64,000 bases of DNA from an uncultured Tateyamaria sp. (GCF_947497045.1 NZ_CANMEU010000001.1:186001-250000); one strand, 5' to 3'; shown: positions 9,242 through 18,393, counted from the stretch's first letter. Notes: generated from the letters alone by a model not told the origin. Made by a program: numbers and translations.

Positions 9242-9799
9242 TTAACCTTCAGGCAGAATCATGCGGCCCGTGGCGGCCTCGATGATGCGGGCATAGGCGC
9301 AATAGATGGCCGTCAAACTGGCGATTGCGGCGGCGGCCACGCTGACGGCATAGGCCCACCAGACCGGGAATTGCAGGAACAGCGTCGTCTCGCCATTGCC
9401 AAGATACCGCTGCATCCCTTCATACAGCCGCAGGCTGATAAACACGATCACCAGTGCCAGCACGACCTCCCAAAAGGCGCGCAACCAACCCAACGGGCGG
9501 CGCGGCAGGGCGGAGGTGAACACATCAACCGTCGCGTGATTGCCGTAAAACTGACAAACGGGGAAGAAGGCAAAGATGGCAAAGGCGACCCCGGCTTCGG
9601 TCAGTTCGTAAGTGCCCTTGATCTCGTCCACGCCGCTGGCGATCAGTATCTGGCCCAGCCATCCTTCGCCCAGTGAATGACCCAGCTTGGACAACTCACG
9701 CCCGATAATCGAAAGGGTGGTAAGCAGGATAAGGACCAGCAGCACAAGCCCCCCAATCACAGCAGAGGCGCGAGCCAGCCATTTCACCAGATGGTGCAT
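9242..9799 (-). CDS. dctQ: TRAP transporter small permease (DctQ type)
   Basis: A 185-residue membrane protein with four predicted membrane segments. It begins with a hydrophobic stretch containing LVLLVLILLTTLSIIGREL and has a second at ALVIVFISLRLYEG. It is the small membrane subunit of the TRAP system and lies between the dctP and dctM genes, as is usual. Sequence conservation in this family is weak, so the call rests mainly on size, topology and position. Confidence 0.88.
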   Translation of the reverse strand: MHHLVKWLARASAVIGGLVLLVLILLTTLSIIGRELSKLGHSLGEGWLGQILIASGVDEIKGTYELTEAGVAFAIFAFFPVCQFYGNHATVDVFTSALPRRPLGWLRAFWEVVLALVIVFISLRLYEGMQRYLGNGETTLFLQFPVWWAYAVSVAAAAIASLTAIYCAYARIIEAATGRMILPEG

Positions 9800-9864
9800 A
9801 AACGCCTCATTTTACTGAAATAAATAGGGCTGCATCCCATGTCGAAACGCAGCCCCGCAACGGC

Positions 9865-10902
9865 TCAGCCGTCATATGCGTCCATCAGGGCGCGGGCTTC
9901 GTCAATCAGCGCCTGACCGTCGATCCCCTTGCTTTCCATGTCGGCAACCCACTCGTCATAGATGGGCTGGGCCACCTCTTTCCACGCATCAAGATCGGCC
10001 CCGGAAACAGTTACGATGTTGTTGCCGCGATCCACCGCCGCCTGACGCGCAGGCCCATCAGAATCGGCCTGTGTACCACCGGCAAAGATGCTGAACTCAA
10101 GCCCTGAATTATCGTCGATAACCTTTTGCAGGTCCGCAGGCAGCCCCTCGTAGCGGTCCTTGTTCATCGCCAGAACGAAGGTCAGCGTATAAAGCGCATT
10201 GCCATCGAACTCGGTGTGGTTCTCGACCAGTTCCGGCACCTTGAGCGCGCCTGTCACTTCCCAAGGGATCGTGGTACCGTCGATCACCCCTTTGCTGAGG
10301 CCCTCGGGCACGGCGGGTACGGGCATGCCGACCGGGGTCGCGCCAAGCTTCTCCATCAGGTTGTTGACGGTGCGCGATCCGCCACGGATCTTGAGACCTG
10401 CCATATCGTCAGGTGTCTTGACCTCCTTGTTGACGTGGATCATGCCGGGGCCGTGGACCCATGTGCCAAGGATATGCACGTCCTTAAACTCGGTGTCTTT
10501 CATATGCTTTTCGAACATCTGCCAATAGGCCGACGACATGGCACGCGCGTCGCTCATCATAAAGGGCAGTTCGAAGACTTCGGTGCTGGGATAGCGGCCT
10601 GGCGTGTAGCCGACGACTGTCCAGACCACATCAGCCACCCCGTCAATGGCCTGATCCATCAGCTCGGGCGGGCTACCACCCAATTGCATCGACGGATAGC
10701 GATCGACCTTGATCCGGCCATCGGATGCCGCTTCGACATTGTCGGCCCACACATCCAAAACCAGTTTGGGCACATTGGCTTGCGCCGGCAGGAACTGGTG
10801 CAAGGACAGTGTGACCTCTTGGGCCTGTGCGGCACCACCAATCCCTGAGGCCAGCACGGCCGCCCCTACAAGGTTCAGAAATGATTTACGTGATACGGAC
10901 AT
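9865..10902 (-). CDS. dctP: TRAP transporter periplasmic substrate-binding protein (DctP type)
   Basis: A 345-residue extracytoplasmic binding protein. The start MSVSRKSFLNLVGAAVLASG at 10902 is chosen over 10986 because a strong GGAGGAATTTC precedes it and a signal peptide ending near GGAAQA follows directly. The mature part shows DctP features such as LKIRGGSRTVNNLMEKLGATPV. It delivers the ligand to the DctQM permease. It is the first gene of the transport operon. Its place next to feruloyl- and benzoyl-CoA genes suggests an aromatic acid ligand. Confidence 0.9.
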   Translation of the reverse strand: MSVSRKSFLNLVGAAVLASGIGGAAQAQEVTLSLHQFLPAQANVPKLVLDVWADNVEAASDGRIKVDRYPSMQLGGSPPELMDQAIDGVADVVWTVVGYTPGRYPSTEVFELPFMMSDARAMSSAYWQMFEKHMKDTEFKDVHILGTWVHGPGMIHVNKEVKTPDDMAGLKIRGGSRTVNNLMEKLGATPVGMPVPAVPEGLSKGVIDGTTIPWEVTGALKVPELVENHTEFDGNALYTLTFVLAMNKDRYEGLPADLQKVIDDNSGLEFSIFAGGTQADSDGPARQAAVDRGNNIVTVSGADLDAWKEVAQPIYDEWVADMESKGIDGQALIDEARALMDAYDG

Positions 10903-11013
10903 GAAATTCCTCCCTGTTCGGCCCGTCATGGGTGACGTGACTCGCTCTTCGGGAGAATTGTTATGCAACCCATCCAAAGCTGTCACGCGCCTTTGTAACT
11001 ATTCTGCCGTGGC

Positions 11014-13428
11014 TCAGGCGCGGGGGTGCTGGGTATCAGGGTCATAGGGGCTACGTTCACAGACAACCGCGCGTACTTTTGTGCCGCAGATATCCACCTC
11101 AAGCGCCTGCCCCAAATGCGCCAGTTCAGGCTGCACAAAGGCATAGGCGATGTTCTTGTCCACCCGGTGCCCCCAATCGCCGGAGGTGACCGTGCCAACC
11201 ACCTCAATCCCGACCATAACCGAGGCCCCGCCGTGAGCTGGCGCATCTGCTGCGTCGATCTGCAAGGAGACCAATTTCCGTTTCAGGCCAGCGGCTTGGC
11301 GCTTTTCTAAAGCCGCTTTGCCCACAAAGTCCTTGCCCATCTTCACAAACCGGTCCAGCCCGGTTTCAAAGGGGTCGAACTCGGTGATCAGATCCGCCTT
11401 CCAATGCAGGTAGCCTTTCTCCATTCGCATGGATTCGACCGCGCGCGCGCCAAACGGGCGCATCCCATGTGCCTCACCCGCCCCACGCAAAGCCAGGTAG
11501 GCCGCGTATAGCTGGTTGTTGGGTACGTGGATTTCATAGGCCAACTCACCAGAAAAGCTGACGGACATCACAACCGCCGGAGCAATCCCAACAAAGGCAC
11601 GGCGCACCGACAGCCATGGGAACGCCGCTGCTGACCAATCCCCCCGACTGACCGCCGAAAGCACGTCGCGCGCCCTGGGGCCCGCCAGAACAAGGATCGT
11701 GTGGTCATTCGTCAGGGATTGCAGATGCACATCAAACCCGTCGGCATGTGTCATCAGCCAATCCATGTCGTGCCACTCCGCCGCCGCAGCAGAGCCGTAC
11801 CACACCGGCCCACCGGGAACGTTGGCAACTGTCGCCTCGGCCTTGATGCACCCATGATCGTTCAGCAGATAACCCAAGCCGACTTTGCCCGGTTTCGTGC
11901 TCACCCGCCCACAGATCATGCGGTCGAGAAAGGCGTAGGTGTCCGGCCCGGTGATCTCGATCCGGTTGAAGCCGTTGACCTCTGTCAGACCCACGCCATT
12001 CTGTACGGCGTCGACCTCGCGGGCCACCACATCAAACGCCTCGTCAAAACCGAATCCATGGGTCACCGCAAAATCGGAGGCGGGCTTGAAATACTCCGCC
12101 CGTTCCCAGCCATTGACGACCGTGAATTCTGCACCTTCCGCCGCCAGGATCGGGGTCAAAGGTGTGGTTTTCATCGGGCGGCCCGCGGGGCGATGTTCAT
12201 GGGGGAAATGAAAGCGGAATTCGTTCTGGTAATCCTCGATCGCTTTGAGGGCGGTAAGCTCCACATTGGCATGGCCCGTGAACCGGCGCGGATCAATCAC
12301 CCATGTGTCATAGCACGCCTCGCCATGCACGATCTGTTGGGCCAGCAGCCACCCGTGACCGCCCCCCTCGCCCAGGCCCGCGCGCAGCCCGATGATACAG
12401 AATGCATTCCGCTTGCCGGGGATGGGCCCGACCAAGGGCGCGCCGTCGATAGTGTAAGTGATCGGGCCATTCACCACCGTATGCACACCAGCCTCCAGCA
12501 GCGCGGGCATCCGGGCAAAAGCCCCCTCAAGCACATCCGTCACACGGTCCAGATCGTCGGGGCACAGCGCATTGGCAAAGTCAGGCGAAATCCCGTCCAT
12601 GCTCCATGTCTTGCAATCCTGCTCATAGAACCCAAGCAGCAGCCCGTTCTTTTCCTGACGGCAATAGTAGTCGCTGATCGGACAGCGCAGCAGAGGCATC
12701 CGGTGCCCAGCATCGCGGATCGCGGGGATATCTTCGGTCAGGAAATACTGGTGCTCCATCGACATGACGGGGTGATGAACGCCCATCATCTCGCCCACCT
12801 CGTTCACCCGGTATCCACAGGCATTTACCACCACCTCACAGTCGATGTCCCCCTTGGTGGTGTGCACGGTCCAACCATCGTCCTTGTGCTGGGTCAGACC
12901 GGTCACCGCTGTGTGGCGATACACCTCCGCCCCAGCCTTGCGCGCGCGCCGCGCGAGGGCCTGACACAGTTGGGCGGGATCAATGTCCCCATCCAGCGGG
13001 TCCCACAATCCACCAATCAGGTTGTCGGTCGAGATCAGCGGATGACGGCGCGCACATTCGGCGGCATCCAGCACTTCGAGATGCACATCCATCCCGCGCG
13101 CCATGGACGCAAAGTGGCGGTAGCCGTCCATCTGCGCCTCGGTGTTGGCCAAACGAATGCCCCCATCGGCGTGGTGGTAATTGATCGGATAGTCGGGGTC
13201 ATCAGCCAATTCTTTGTAAAGGTTGATCGAGTGGGTCTTGAGCCCCACCATCGTCTGGTTCATCCCGAAATTCGTGACCTGAGCGGCGGAATGCCATGTG
13301 GTCCCGCTGGTCAGTTCGTCACGCTCCACCAGCACCACGTCGGACCACCCCTCTTGGGTCAGATGATACAAGGTCGAGCAGCCTGCAATACCACCGCCAA
13401 TGACAACTGCGCGGGTCTGAGATTTCAT
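11014..13428 (-). CDS. GcvT-family FAD-dependent oxidoreductase (dimethylglycine/sarcosine dehydrogenase-like)
   Basis: An 804-residue two-part enzyme. The N-terminal half is a DAO-type flavin domain with VVIGGGIAGCSTL at 9-20 and TSGTTWHSAAQ (His46, at the position where relatives hold FAD covalently). The C-terminal half from about residue 430 is a GCV_T aminomethyltransferase domain that passes the methyl carbon to tetrahydrofolate. Relatives oxidise dimethylglycine or sarcosine. The divergent neighbour is a decayed MttB-like methyltransferase, so the locus once dealt with methylated amines. The exact substrate is uncertain. Confidence 0.87.
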   Translation of the reverse strand: MKSQTRAVVIGGGIAGCSTLYHLTQEGWSDVVLVERDELTSGTTWHSAAQVTNFGMNQTMVGLKTHSINLYKELADDPDYPINYHHADGGIRLANTEAQMDGYRHFASMARGMDVHLEVLDAAECARRHPLISTDNLIGGLWDPLDGDIDPAQLCQALARRARKAGAEVYRHTAVTGLTQHKDDGWTVHTTKGDIDCEVVVNACGYRVNEVGEMMGVHHPVMSMEHQYFLTEDIPAIRDAGHRMPLLRCPISDYYCRQEKNGLLLGFYEQDCKTWSMDGISPDFANALCPDDLDRVTDVLEGAFARMPALLEAGVHTVVNGPITYTIDGAPLVGPIPGKRNAFCIIGLRAGLGEGGGHGWLLAQQIVHGEACYDTWVIDPRRFTGHANVELTALKAIEDYQNEFRFHFPHEHRPAGRPMKTTPLTPILAAEGAEFTVVNGWERAEYFKPASDFAVTHGFGFDEAFDVVAREVDAVQNGVGLTEVNGFNRIEITGPDTYAFLDRMICGRVSTKPGKVGLGYLLNDHGCIKAEATVANVPGGPVWYGSAAAAEWHDMDWLMTHADGFDVHLQSLTNDHTILVLAGPRARDVLSAVSRGDWSAAAFPWLSVRRAFVGIAPAVVMSVSFSGELAYEIHVPNNQLYAAYLALRGAGEAHGMRPFGARAVESMRMEKGYLHWKADLITEFDPFETGLDRFVKMGKDFVGKAALEKRQAAGLKRKLVSLQIDAADAPAHGGASVMVGIEVVGTVTSGDWGHRVDKNIAYAFVQPELAHLGQALEVDICGTKVRAVVCERSPYDPDTQHPRA

Positions 13429-13554
13429 GGTTCACCTTTGGATTTCCGGAACTGTTCGCACAATGGGGGCAAGGCCGCACAGGTCAATTCAACCCGCCCA
13501 TCTTCATTGTTCTGAAAATACTCATTTGCGAACGTCGAATTCACAACGCACGGC

Positions 13555-14603
13555 TTGCACAGGTGCGCGGGCCAGAACCCTGTTAGGACCGTATCACATC
13601 CAACCCCTCGCCGCGCCGGGCGCAGCACCCGCAAAACCGCCCGTGCAGCCGGACCCCCGATAAACCCCGCACCGCCCGGTCAAACCGGCGGACAGTACAA
13701 ACCCCTGAACGATCCCGAAATGCGCGGCATCTATGACACGGCCCTGCGGCTACTCGCGGAGTTGGGGATGGGGGAGGTGCCCGACCGCTTGCGCAAAACC
13801 CGTAAAGGGGCCGGGGCGCAGAGCCTTGAAAACGGGCGGATCGCTCCACCCCGGCACCTGGTCGAGGACGCGATCACAGAGGGCCCCAAGACCTTTCCCT
13901 TGCATGGTCGCGATCCCAATCGCACCATCGAGGTCGGCGGAGACGTGGTACATTTCGGCACCGGGGGTGCCGCCGTCCGGACGCTGGACCGTCAAAGCCG
14001 CCTCTACCGCCCCTCGACACTCGACATCAACACCGCCTAAGCGCTGATGCGGGGGACGACCAAGCCGGTCGCGACCGCCTTTACACTGGCTGAACATGTT
14101 GCCCCCATTGTGGGCATGTTCGACATGATCGCGGGTGGCGATAGTGCGTTCGCCAAGCGCCCTTTTGTAAAGGCGCATATCAGCCTCGTGATCTCGCCCA
14201 TGCGCTTTGGCGCAGATGTGATCGAAACGGTGAATGAGTGCCTCACCCGCAACACCCCCCTGTCCTGCATCACTGCCGCTCAGGCTGGCGCAACCGCGCC
14301 CGTGACGTTGGCCGGATTCCTCGCCCAATCACTTGCCGAAAACTTGGCCAGTCTGGTGATGGTGCATGCCACCAAACCGGGCCACCCGATGGTCTTTTCG
14401 AACTGGCCCTTGGTCATCGACCTGCGCACCGGAGCATTTGCGGGTGGCGGCGGCGAAATCGCGGTGCTGAAGGCGGCGCACTCAGCGCATGGGATCGCGC
14501 GAGTGAATGCGTGTACGAAATCCTTGCAACGCATCAACCGACCTATATCAATGCCAAGACGGATACCAAACTGCGCGATATGTTTGATATCCGACACCCC
14601 TAA
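13555..14603 (+). pseudogene. Decayed MttB-like (trimethylamine methyltransferase family) gene
   Basis: Three pieces of one non-pyrrolysine MttB-family protein can be read. The first runs in frame to DINTA and stops at TAA (14038-14040). The same frame resumes with ALMRGTTKPVATAFTLAEHV and runs to GGGGEIAVLKAA near 14480. The C-terminal end YEILATHQPTYINAKTD..FDIRHP then appears in another frame and stops at 14603. Family members are about 500 residues, so roughly 200 codons are missing from the centre and some tens of codons before DINTA. No good start codon is seen; 13555 is TTG. The protein cannot be functional. Confidence 0.82.
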
Positions 14604-14615
14604 GCCCGAGGAAGC

Positions 14616-15026
14616 ATGACCGTCTCAGACACGACCGAAATGATCGCCGGAATGACCCCAGTGCTGTTGTCCGGGCGGTGGGTCTATTGCACCCAGACCG
14701 ACACCGACAAGGCCACCGCACACGCCGCGCAGGCCCTTGCCATCATCCGCGAGGCGGAAGGGGTGACGCTGATCCTGCCGCAAGACGTGGCGCGAACCCA
14801 CGGCTATGACGCGACCCTGCCGATGCGCCAGATCACGCTGAACGTGTTTTCGGATTTGGAGGGTGTGGGTCTGACGGCCGCCGTGGCGCAGGCGCTGACG
14901 GACGAAAACATCTCGTGCAACGTGGTGGCCGCCTATCACCACGATCATGTGTTCGTGCCCGAACAGGACGCAGAGCGTGCGATGGCCGCGCTGGTTGCAG
15001 CGCAGCAGGCTGCACAGCTCGATTGA
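14616..15026 (+). CDS. ACT-domain protein (DUF2241 type)
   Basis: A 136-residue protein built from two ACT-like folds: an N-terminal half with PVLLSGRWVYCTQTD and a C-terminal half with LNVFSDLEGVGLTAAVAQAL. Proteins of this group are taken as small-molecule-binding regulators, but no ligand is established here. The start ATG has GAGGAAGC before it and lies 13 bases after the remnant end of the mttB-like pseudogene, so it may once have been cotranscribed with it. The gene itself is intact. Confidence 0.8.
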   Translation: MTVSDTTEMIAGMTPVLLSGRWVYCTQTDTDKATAHAAQALAIIREAEGVTLILPQDVARTHGYDATLPMRQITLNVFSDLEGVGLTAAVAQALTDENISCNVVAAYHHDHVFVPEQDAERAMAALVAAQQAAQLD

Positions 15027-15036
15027 GAGAAGGTAG

Positions 15037-15067
15037 TGGTGGCTGGGGGAGACTTGCAACTCCAGAC
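15037..15067 (-). repeat. Degenerate copy of the 3' end of the nearby tRNA gene
   Basis: This stretch matches the 3' part (T arm, acceptor strand and CCA) of the tRNA at 15150-15226 with only a few changes, and the flanking ggtagtggt is shared too. It covers less than half of a tRNA and cannot fold as one. It may be a scar of a duplication or of integration at the tRNA end. It lies between the ACT gene and the tRNA. Confidence 0.6.
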
Positions 15068-15149
15068 GCAGCGTGGCCGCGCAGCGGACGCGCGTACGTC
15101 GGGCCAAGGACGGAAGTGGGTGCTATCAAGAAAACCAGACGGTAAGTGG

Positions 15150-15226
15150 TGGTGGCGTGGGGGAGACTTGAACTCCCGACCTATCGATTATGAGTCGATC
15201 GCTCTAACCAACTGAGCTACCGCGCC
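15150..15226 (-). tRNA. tRNA-Met (anticodon CAU)
   Basis: The minus strand folds into a standard cloverleaf: acceptor GGCGCGG/CCACGCC, D arm GCTC..GAGC, anticodon stem ATCGA/TCGAT with loop CTCATAA (anticodon CAU), T stem GGGAG/CTCCC with loop TTCAAGT, then A and an encoded CCA. The loop and D arm resemble elongator tRNA-Met; tRNA-Ile2, which also has CAU before lysidine modification, cannot be fully excluded. One acceptor pair (C5-A68) is mismatched. Confidence 0.9.
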
Positions 15227-15279
15227 ATGGAGGCGTGACCTATGGCAGGGTGCCGGAGTCGTCAAGCCACAAAACCAAA

Positions 15280-16323
15280 CTAGCCTGCCCGCACCGTTTC
15301 AATCATCAACGTCACATTTTCCGGGTCCGCATCCGGGGTGATCCCATGGCCCAGATTAAAGATGTGGGGACCGTTCGAAAATGCCTTCACGATTGCGCGG
15401 GTTTCATCCACCAATGCCTGCCCGCCCGTGACCATGTGGGACGAGGCCAGATTGCCCTGCACACAGCCATGTTTCTGCACATGCGCAGCCGCCCAATCGG
15501 GTGAAACCGAATTGTCGAGCGCGACACAATCCACACCTGTTGCCGCATGAAAGCCGACATATCCGTCGCCCGCTTCACGTGGGAAGCCGATCACAGGAAT
15601 ATGGGGATAGCGGGCCTTGAGGGCCGTCGTGATCTCGGCACAGGGGGCTACGGCATATTTCTGAAACGCATCACCTTTCAGCGAGCCAGCCCAACTGTCG
15701 AAAATCTTAACCACTTCGGCGCCTGCCTCGATCTGCGCAGACAGGTATTCGATTGTGGCGGCGGTAATCCGCTCCAGCAGGGCCTCGAACAACGCCACAT
15801 TGCCCTCACGCAGTGCATGTGCGGGGCCCTGGTCCGGCGTGCCCTGACCTGCGATCATATAGGTCGCGACCGTCCACGGTGCGCCCGCAAAACCAATCAG
15901 CGTGGTTTCGGCAGGCAGTTCGCGGCGCAAGATCTTTACCGTCTCGTAAATCGGGTTCAGCGTGTCATGGATGGCTTCAACCGGCTTCAGCACATCAAAA
16001 TCGGACTGGGACGTGATAGTCGACAGGCGCGGCCCCTCACCTGTGACAAACCACAAATCCGCCCCCAAGGCCTGCGGCACCAGCAAGATGTCGGCAAACA
16101 GAATCGCGGCGTCAAAGCCATAGCGGCGGATAGGCTGCAACGTAACTTCGGCCGCCAATTCGGGGTTATAGCACAAGGACAGAAAATCACCTGCCTGCGC
16201 CCGCGTGGCCTTGTATTCGGGCAAATACCGGCCCGCCTGACGCATCATCCAGATGGGCGGCGTGGGCAAGGTTTCTCCGGCCAGAGACCGTAAAATCGTT
16301 TTGGTTTGAACCGCATCTTTCAT
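15280..16323 (-). CDS. hemE: Uroporphyrinogen decarboxylase
   Basis: A 347-residue HemE, the normal length. It converts uroporphyrinogen III to coproporphyrinogen III in heme and chlorophyll synthesis. The signature [17 protein letters not shown] is near the N-terminus, and [14 protein letters not shown] follows in the middle. The start ATG at 16323 has AAGGG nine bases before it. It is divergent from hemC, with a 67-base intergenic region that holds a palindromic TGT-N12-ACA motif, so both genes may be controlled together. Confidence 0.97.
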   Translation of the reverse strand: MKDAVQTKTILRSLAGETLPTPPIWMMRQAGRYLPEYKATRAQAGDFLSLCYNPELAAEVTLQPIRRYGFDAAILFADILLVPQALGADLWFVTGEGPRLSTITSQSDFDVLKPVEAIHDTLNPIYETVKILRRELPAETTLIGFAGAPWTVATYMIAGQGTPDQGPAHALREGNVALFEALLERITAATIEYLSAQIEAGAEVVKIFDSWAGSLKGDAFQKYAVAPCAEITTALKARYPHIPVIGFPREAGDGYVGFHAATGVDCVALDNSVSPDWAAAHVQKHGCVQGNLASSHMVTGGQALVDETRAIVKAFSNGPHIFNLGHGITPDADPENVTLMIETVRAG

Positions 16324-16354
16324 CGTGCACAGCCCTTAGCTTTGTGTTTCTAGT

Positions 16355-16372
16355 TGTCAACATAAGTTGACA
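16355..16372. promoter_or_regulatory. PpsR/CrtJ-type operator candidate between hemE and hemC
   Basis: TGTCAACATAAGTTGACA matches the PpsR/CrtJ consensus TGT-N12-ACA and is also a perfect inverted repeat with 7-base arms and a 4-base spacer. A second, overlapping TGT-N12-ACA begins at 16345. CrtJ is known to regulate hem genes in Rhodobacter. The bare motif is expected about once per 4 kb by chance, so the palindrome and the hem context carry the weight. Confidence 0.55.
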
Positions 16373-16390
16373 CACCTAAAAGATAAACCC

Positions 16391-17335
16391 ATGACAATAC
16401 GCCTTCCCAGCCCGACCGCACCACTCAAGATCGGCACACGCGGATCGCCCCTGGCTTTGGCCCAGGCCTACGAGACCCGGGCCCGGTTGGGACAGGCATT
16501 TGATCTGCCCCAAGACGCGTTCGAGATCGTGATCATCAAGGTCACCGGCGACGCCATTCAGGACCGCCCGCTCAAGGATATCGGCGGCAAGGGGCTGTTC
16601 ACCCGTGAGATCGAAGAGGACCTTTTGGCCGGCAAGATCGACATCGCGGTCCACTCGATGAAGGATATGCCGACGATCCAGCCCGATGGGCTGATCCTTG
16701 ATGTCTATCTGCCGCGCGAGGATGTGCGAGACGCGTTCATCTCGCCCACGCTCAGCGGAATTGCAGGCCTGGCACAAGGCGCAACCGTCGGCACCTCCTC
16801 ACTGCGCCGCCGCGCGCAGTTGCTGCACAAACGACCCGACCTGAAGGTGGTCGAATTTCGCGGCAACGTCCAAACCCGGCTGAAAAAACTGGACCAAGGC
16901 GTGGCGGAGTGCACCTTCCTCGCCTGCGCGGGCTTGAACCGTCTGTCGATGTCGGACGTGCCCGCAACGCCCGTCGATCCGGACGACATGCTGCCTGCTG
17001 TCGCCCAAGGAGCCATCGGGATCGAACGGCGCATGGACGACACCAACACAGCCGATCTGCTGGCCGCCATTCACGACACGCCAACAGGCCAAAGGCTCGC
17101 TGCCGAGCGACGCTTCCTGCTGACGCTCGATGGGTCCTGCGAAACCCCGATCGCAGGTCTGGCCAAGCTTGATGCAGGCACGCTTACACTCACAGGCGAA
17201 GTGCTGCGCCCGGATGGATCAGAGGCGATCTCTGACACCCGCAGCGGTCCTATTGCAGATGGCGCGGACATGGGCGTTGATCTGGCCAATGATCTGCTCA
17301 AACGCGCAGGCCCCGCATTCTTCGACTGGCACTAG
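16391..17335 (+). CDS. hemC: Hydroxymethylbilane synthase (porphobilinogen deaminase)
   Basis: A 314-residue HemC that joins four porphobilinogens into hydroxymethylbilane. Cys250 in LDGSCETPIAGLA is the dipyrromethane cofactor attachment site, and GTSSLRRRAQ (134-143) belongs to the substrate-binding region. The start MTIRLPSP at 16391 is chosen; an in-frame start eight codons earlier would lie against the palindromic operator. The ribosome-binding site is weak. It is divergent from hemE and ends before a hairpin-bearing intergenic repeat. Confidence 0.96.
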   Translation: MTIRLPSPTAPLKIGTRGSPLALAQAYETRARLGQAFDLPQDAFEIVIIKVTGDAIQDRPLKDIGGKGLFTREIEEDLLAGKIDIAVHSMKDMPTIQPDGLILDVYLPREDVRDAFISPTLSGIAGLAQGATVGTSSLRRRAQLLHKRPDLKVVEFRGNVQTRLKKLDQGVAECTFLACAGLNRLSMSDVPATPVDPDDMLPAVAQGAIGIERRMDDTNTADLLAAIHDTPTGQRLAAERRFLLTLDGSCETPIAGLAKLDAGTLTLTGEVLRPDGSEAISDTRSGPIADGADMGVDLANDLLKRAGPAFFDWH

Positions 17336-17336
17336 C

Positions 17337-17391
17337 CCTTCCTTTCGCCAAAAATACCTCGGGGGGCCGCAGGCCGTGGCAGCGCCCCTCC
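17337..17391 (+). repeat. Dispersed intergenic repeat with GC hairpin, copy 1
   Basis: The core CTTTCGCCAAAAATACCTCG is followed by G-rich DNA and a GGCC-type hairpin (GGCCGCAGGCC). It lies directly after the hemC stop. Near-identical cores are found at 59153-59200 (reverse) and, more diverged, at 45527-45585. Its position after gene ends suggests a role in transcription termination or mRNA 3'-end protection. Confidence 0.6.
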
Positions 17392-17454
17392 AGCCTCAGA
17401 CTTGACGCACCCCGTCCTCGGCGCCCACATTGGCAGGGACGAAAGGATGTGGCC

Positions 17455-18393
17455 ATGACCCCGGGCAAAGCCTACCTGAGCTCTCAAGACATTCACCTCC
17501 TCGCTGCGCGCTCCGATGTGGCAGGCACCCTTCTGGTGCTGCATTGTTGGGGGATCATTGCAGGTGCAATCGGGCTGTTCGCGCTCTGGCCCAACCCGTT
17601 CACAGCGATCCTTGCGATTATGCTGATCGGATCGCGCCAACTTGGTCTGGCCATTTTGATGCACGAAGCGGCGCATAATGCACTGTTCAAAACACGCATG
17701 CTGAACGAATTTGTCGGCACATGGTTGTGTGGCTGGCCCATCATGGCCGACCTCAAGGCCTATCGACACTATCACCTGGCACATCACCGCCACACCCAAA
17801 CCGACAAGGATCCTGATCTGGTCCTCAGCCAGAATTTCCCGACAAGCAAAGCCTCACTGAAACGCAAATTCACCCGTGACCTCACAGGGCAAACCGGGGC
17901 GAAACAACTTTACAGCCAGATTATGACCTTTGTCCGGCTGGCAGGCGACGATGACGCCATCGAGGCCGCCAAGGGGGACGCTGCCCAGGCTTTCAAATCA
18001 AACACGATCTACACCGCATTTCCGGTGTTCTTCGGGATCGCGTTGGCGATCAGCCTGATCGGGCAATGGTGGTGGGGGATCATGTTCTGGATTGTGCCCT
18101 ACCTCACATGGTTCCAATTCGTGCTGCGGGTGCGCAACATCGCCGAACATGGGGCAACCGAGATGTCGCAGGACCCGCTGCGCAACGTACGCACAACCCA
18201 TGCCGGACCCATAGCAAAGACATTCATTGCGCCCTATTGGGTGAATTATCACCTTGAGCATCACATGATCATGCACGTGCCGTGCTGGCGCCTACCACGC
18301 ATGCATGCACTGTTGATCGATAAGGGGTTAAAGAGGCAGATGAACGTCGCCCCCAGCTACCGTGCAGCACTGGTTGAGGCCGGATGGACCTGA
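17455..18393 (+). CDS. Membrane fatty acid desaturase family protein
   Basis: A 312-residue di-iron membrane desaturase. The three histidine boxes are visible: HEAAH at 70-74, HYHLAHHRH at 105-113 and HLEHH at 266-270, with hydrophobic segments around 24-65 and 185-225. The family introduces double bonds or hydroxyl groups into fatty acyl or carotenoid chains; the substrate is not clear. ATG at 17455 has GAAAGGATGTGGCC before it; a GTG two codons upstream is possible. It overlaps the following GNAT gene by 10 bases. Confidence 0.88.
   Translation: MTPGKAYLSSQDIHLLAARSDVAGTLLVLHCWGIIAGAIGLFALWPNPFTAILAIMLIGSRQLGLAILMHEAAHNALFKTRMLNEFVGTWLCGWPIMADLKAYRHYHLAHHRHTQTDKDPDLVLSQNFPTSKASLKRKFTRDLTGQTGAKQLYSQIMTFVRLAGDDDAIEAAKGDAAQAFKSNTIYTAFPVFFGIALAISLIGQWWWGIMFWIVPYLTWFQFVLRVRNIAEHGATEMSQDPLRNVRTTHAGPIAKTFIAPYWVNYHLEHHMIMHVPCWRLPRMHALLIDKGLKRQMNVAPSYRAALVEAGWT

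Noticed and set aside
10960..10969. Second MarR operator (GTTATGCAAC) upstream of dctP
   Set aside because: Only one half matches the palindrome at 7822-7836 and the symmetry is lost, so it was not listed as a site.
11701..13515. Open frame of 604 codons on the plus strand
   Set aside because: It is antisense to the GcvT-family flavoprotein, whose domains are clear. The composition is that of a shadow frame.
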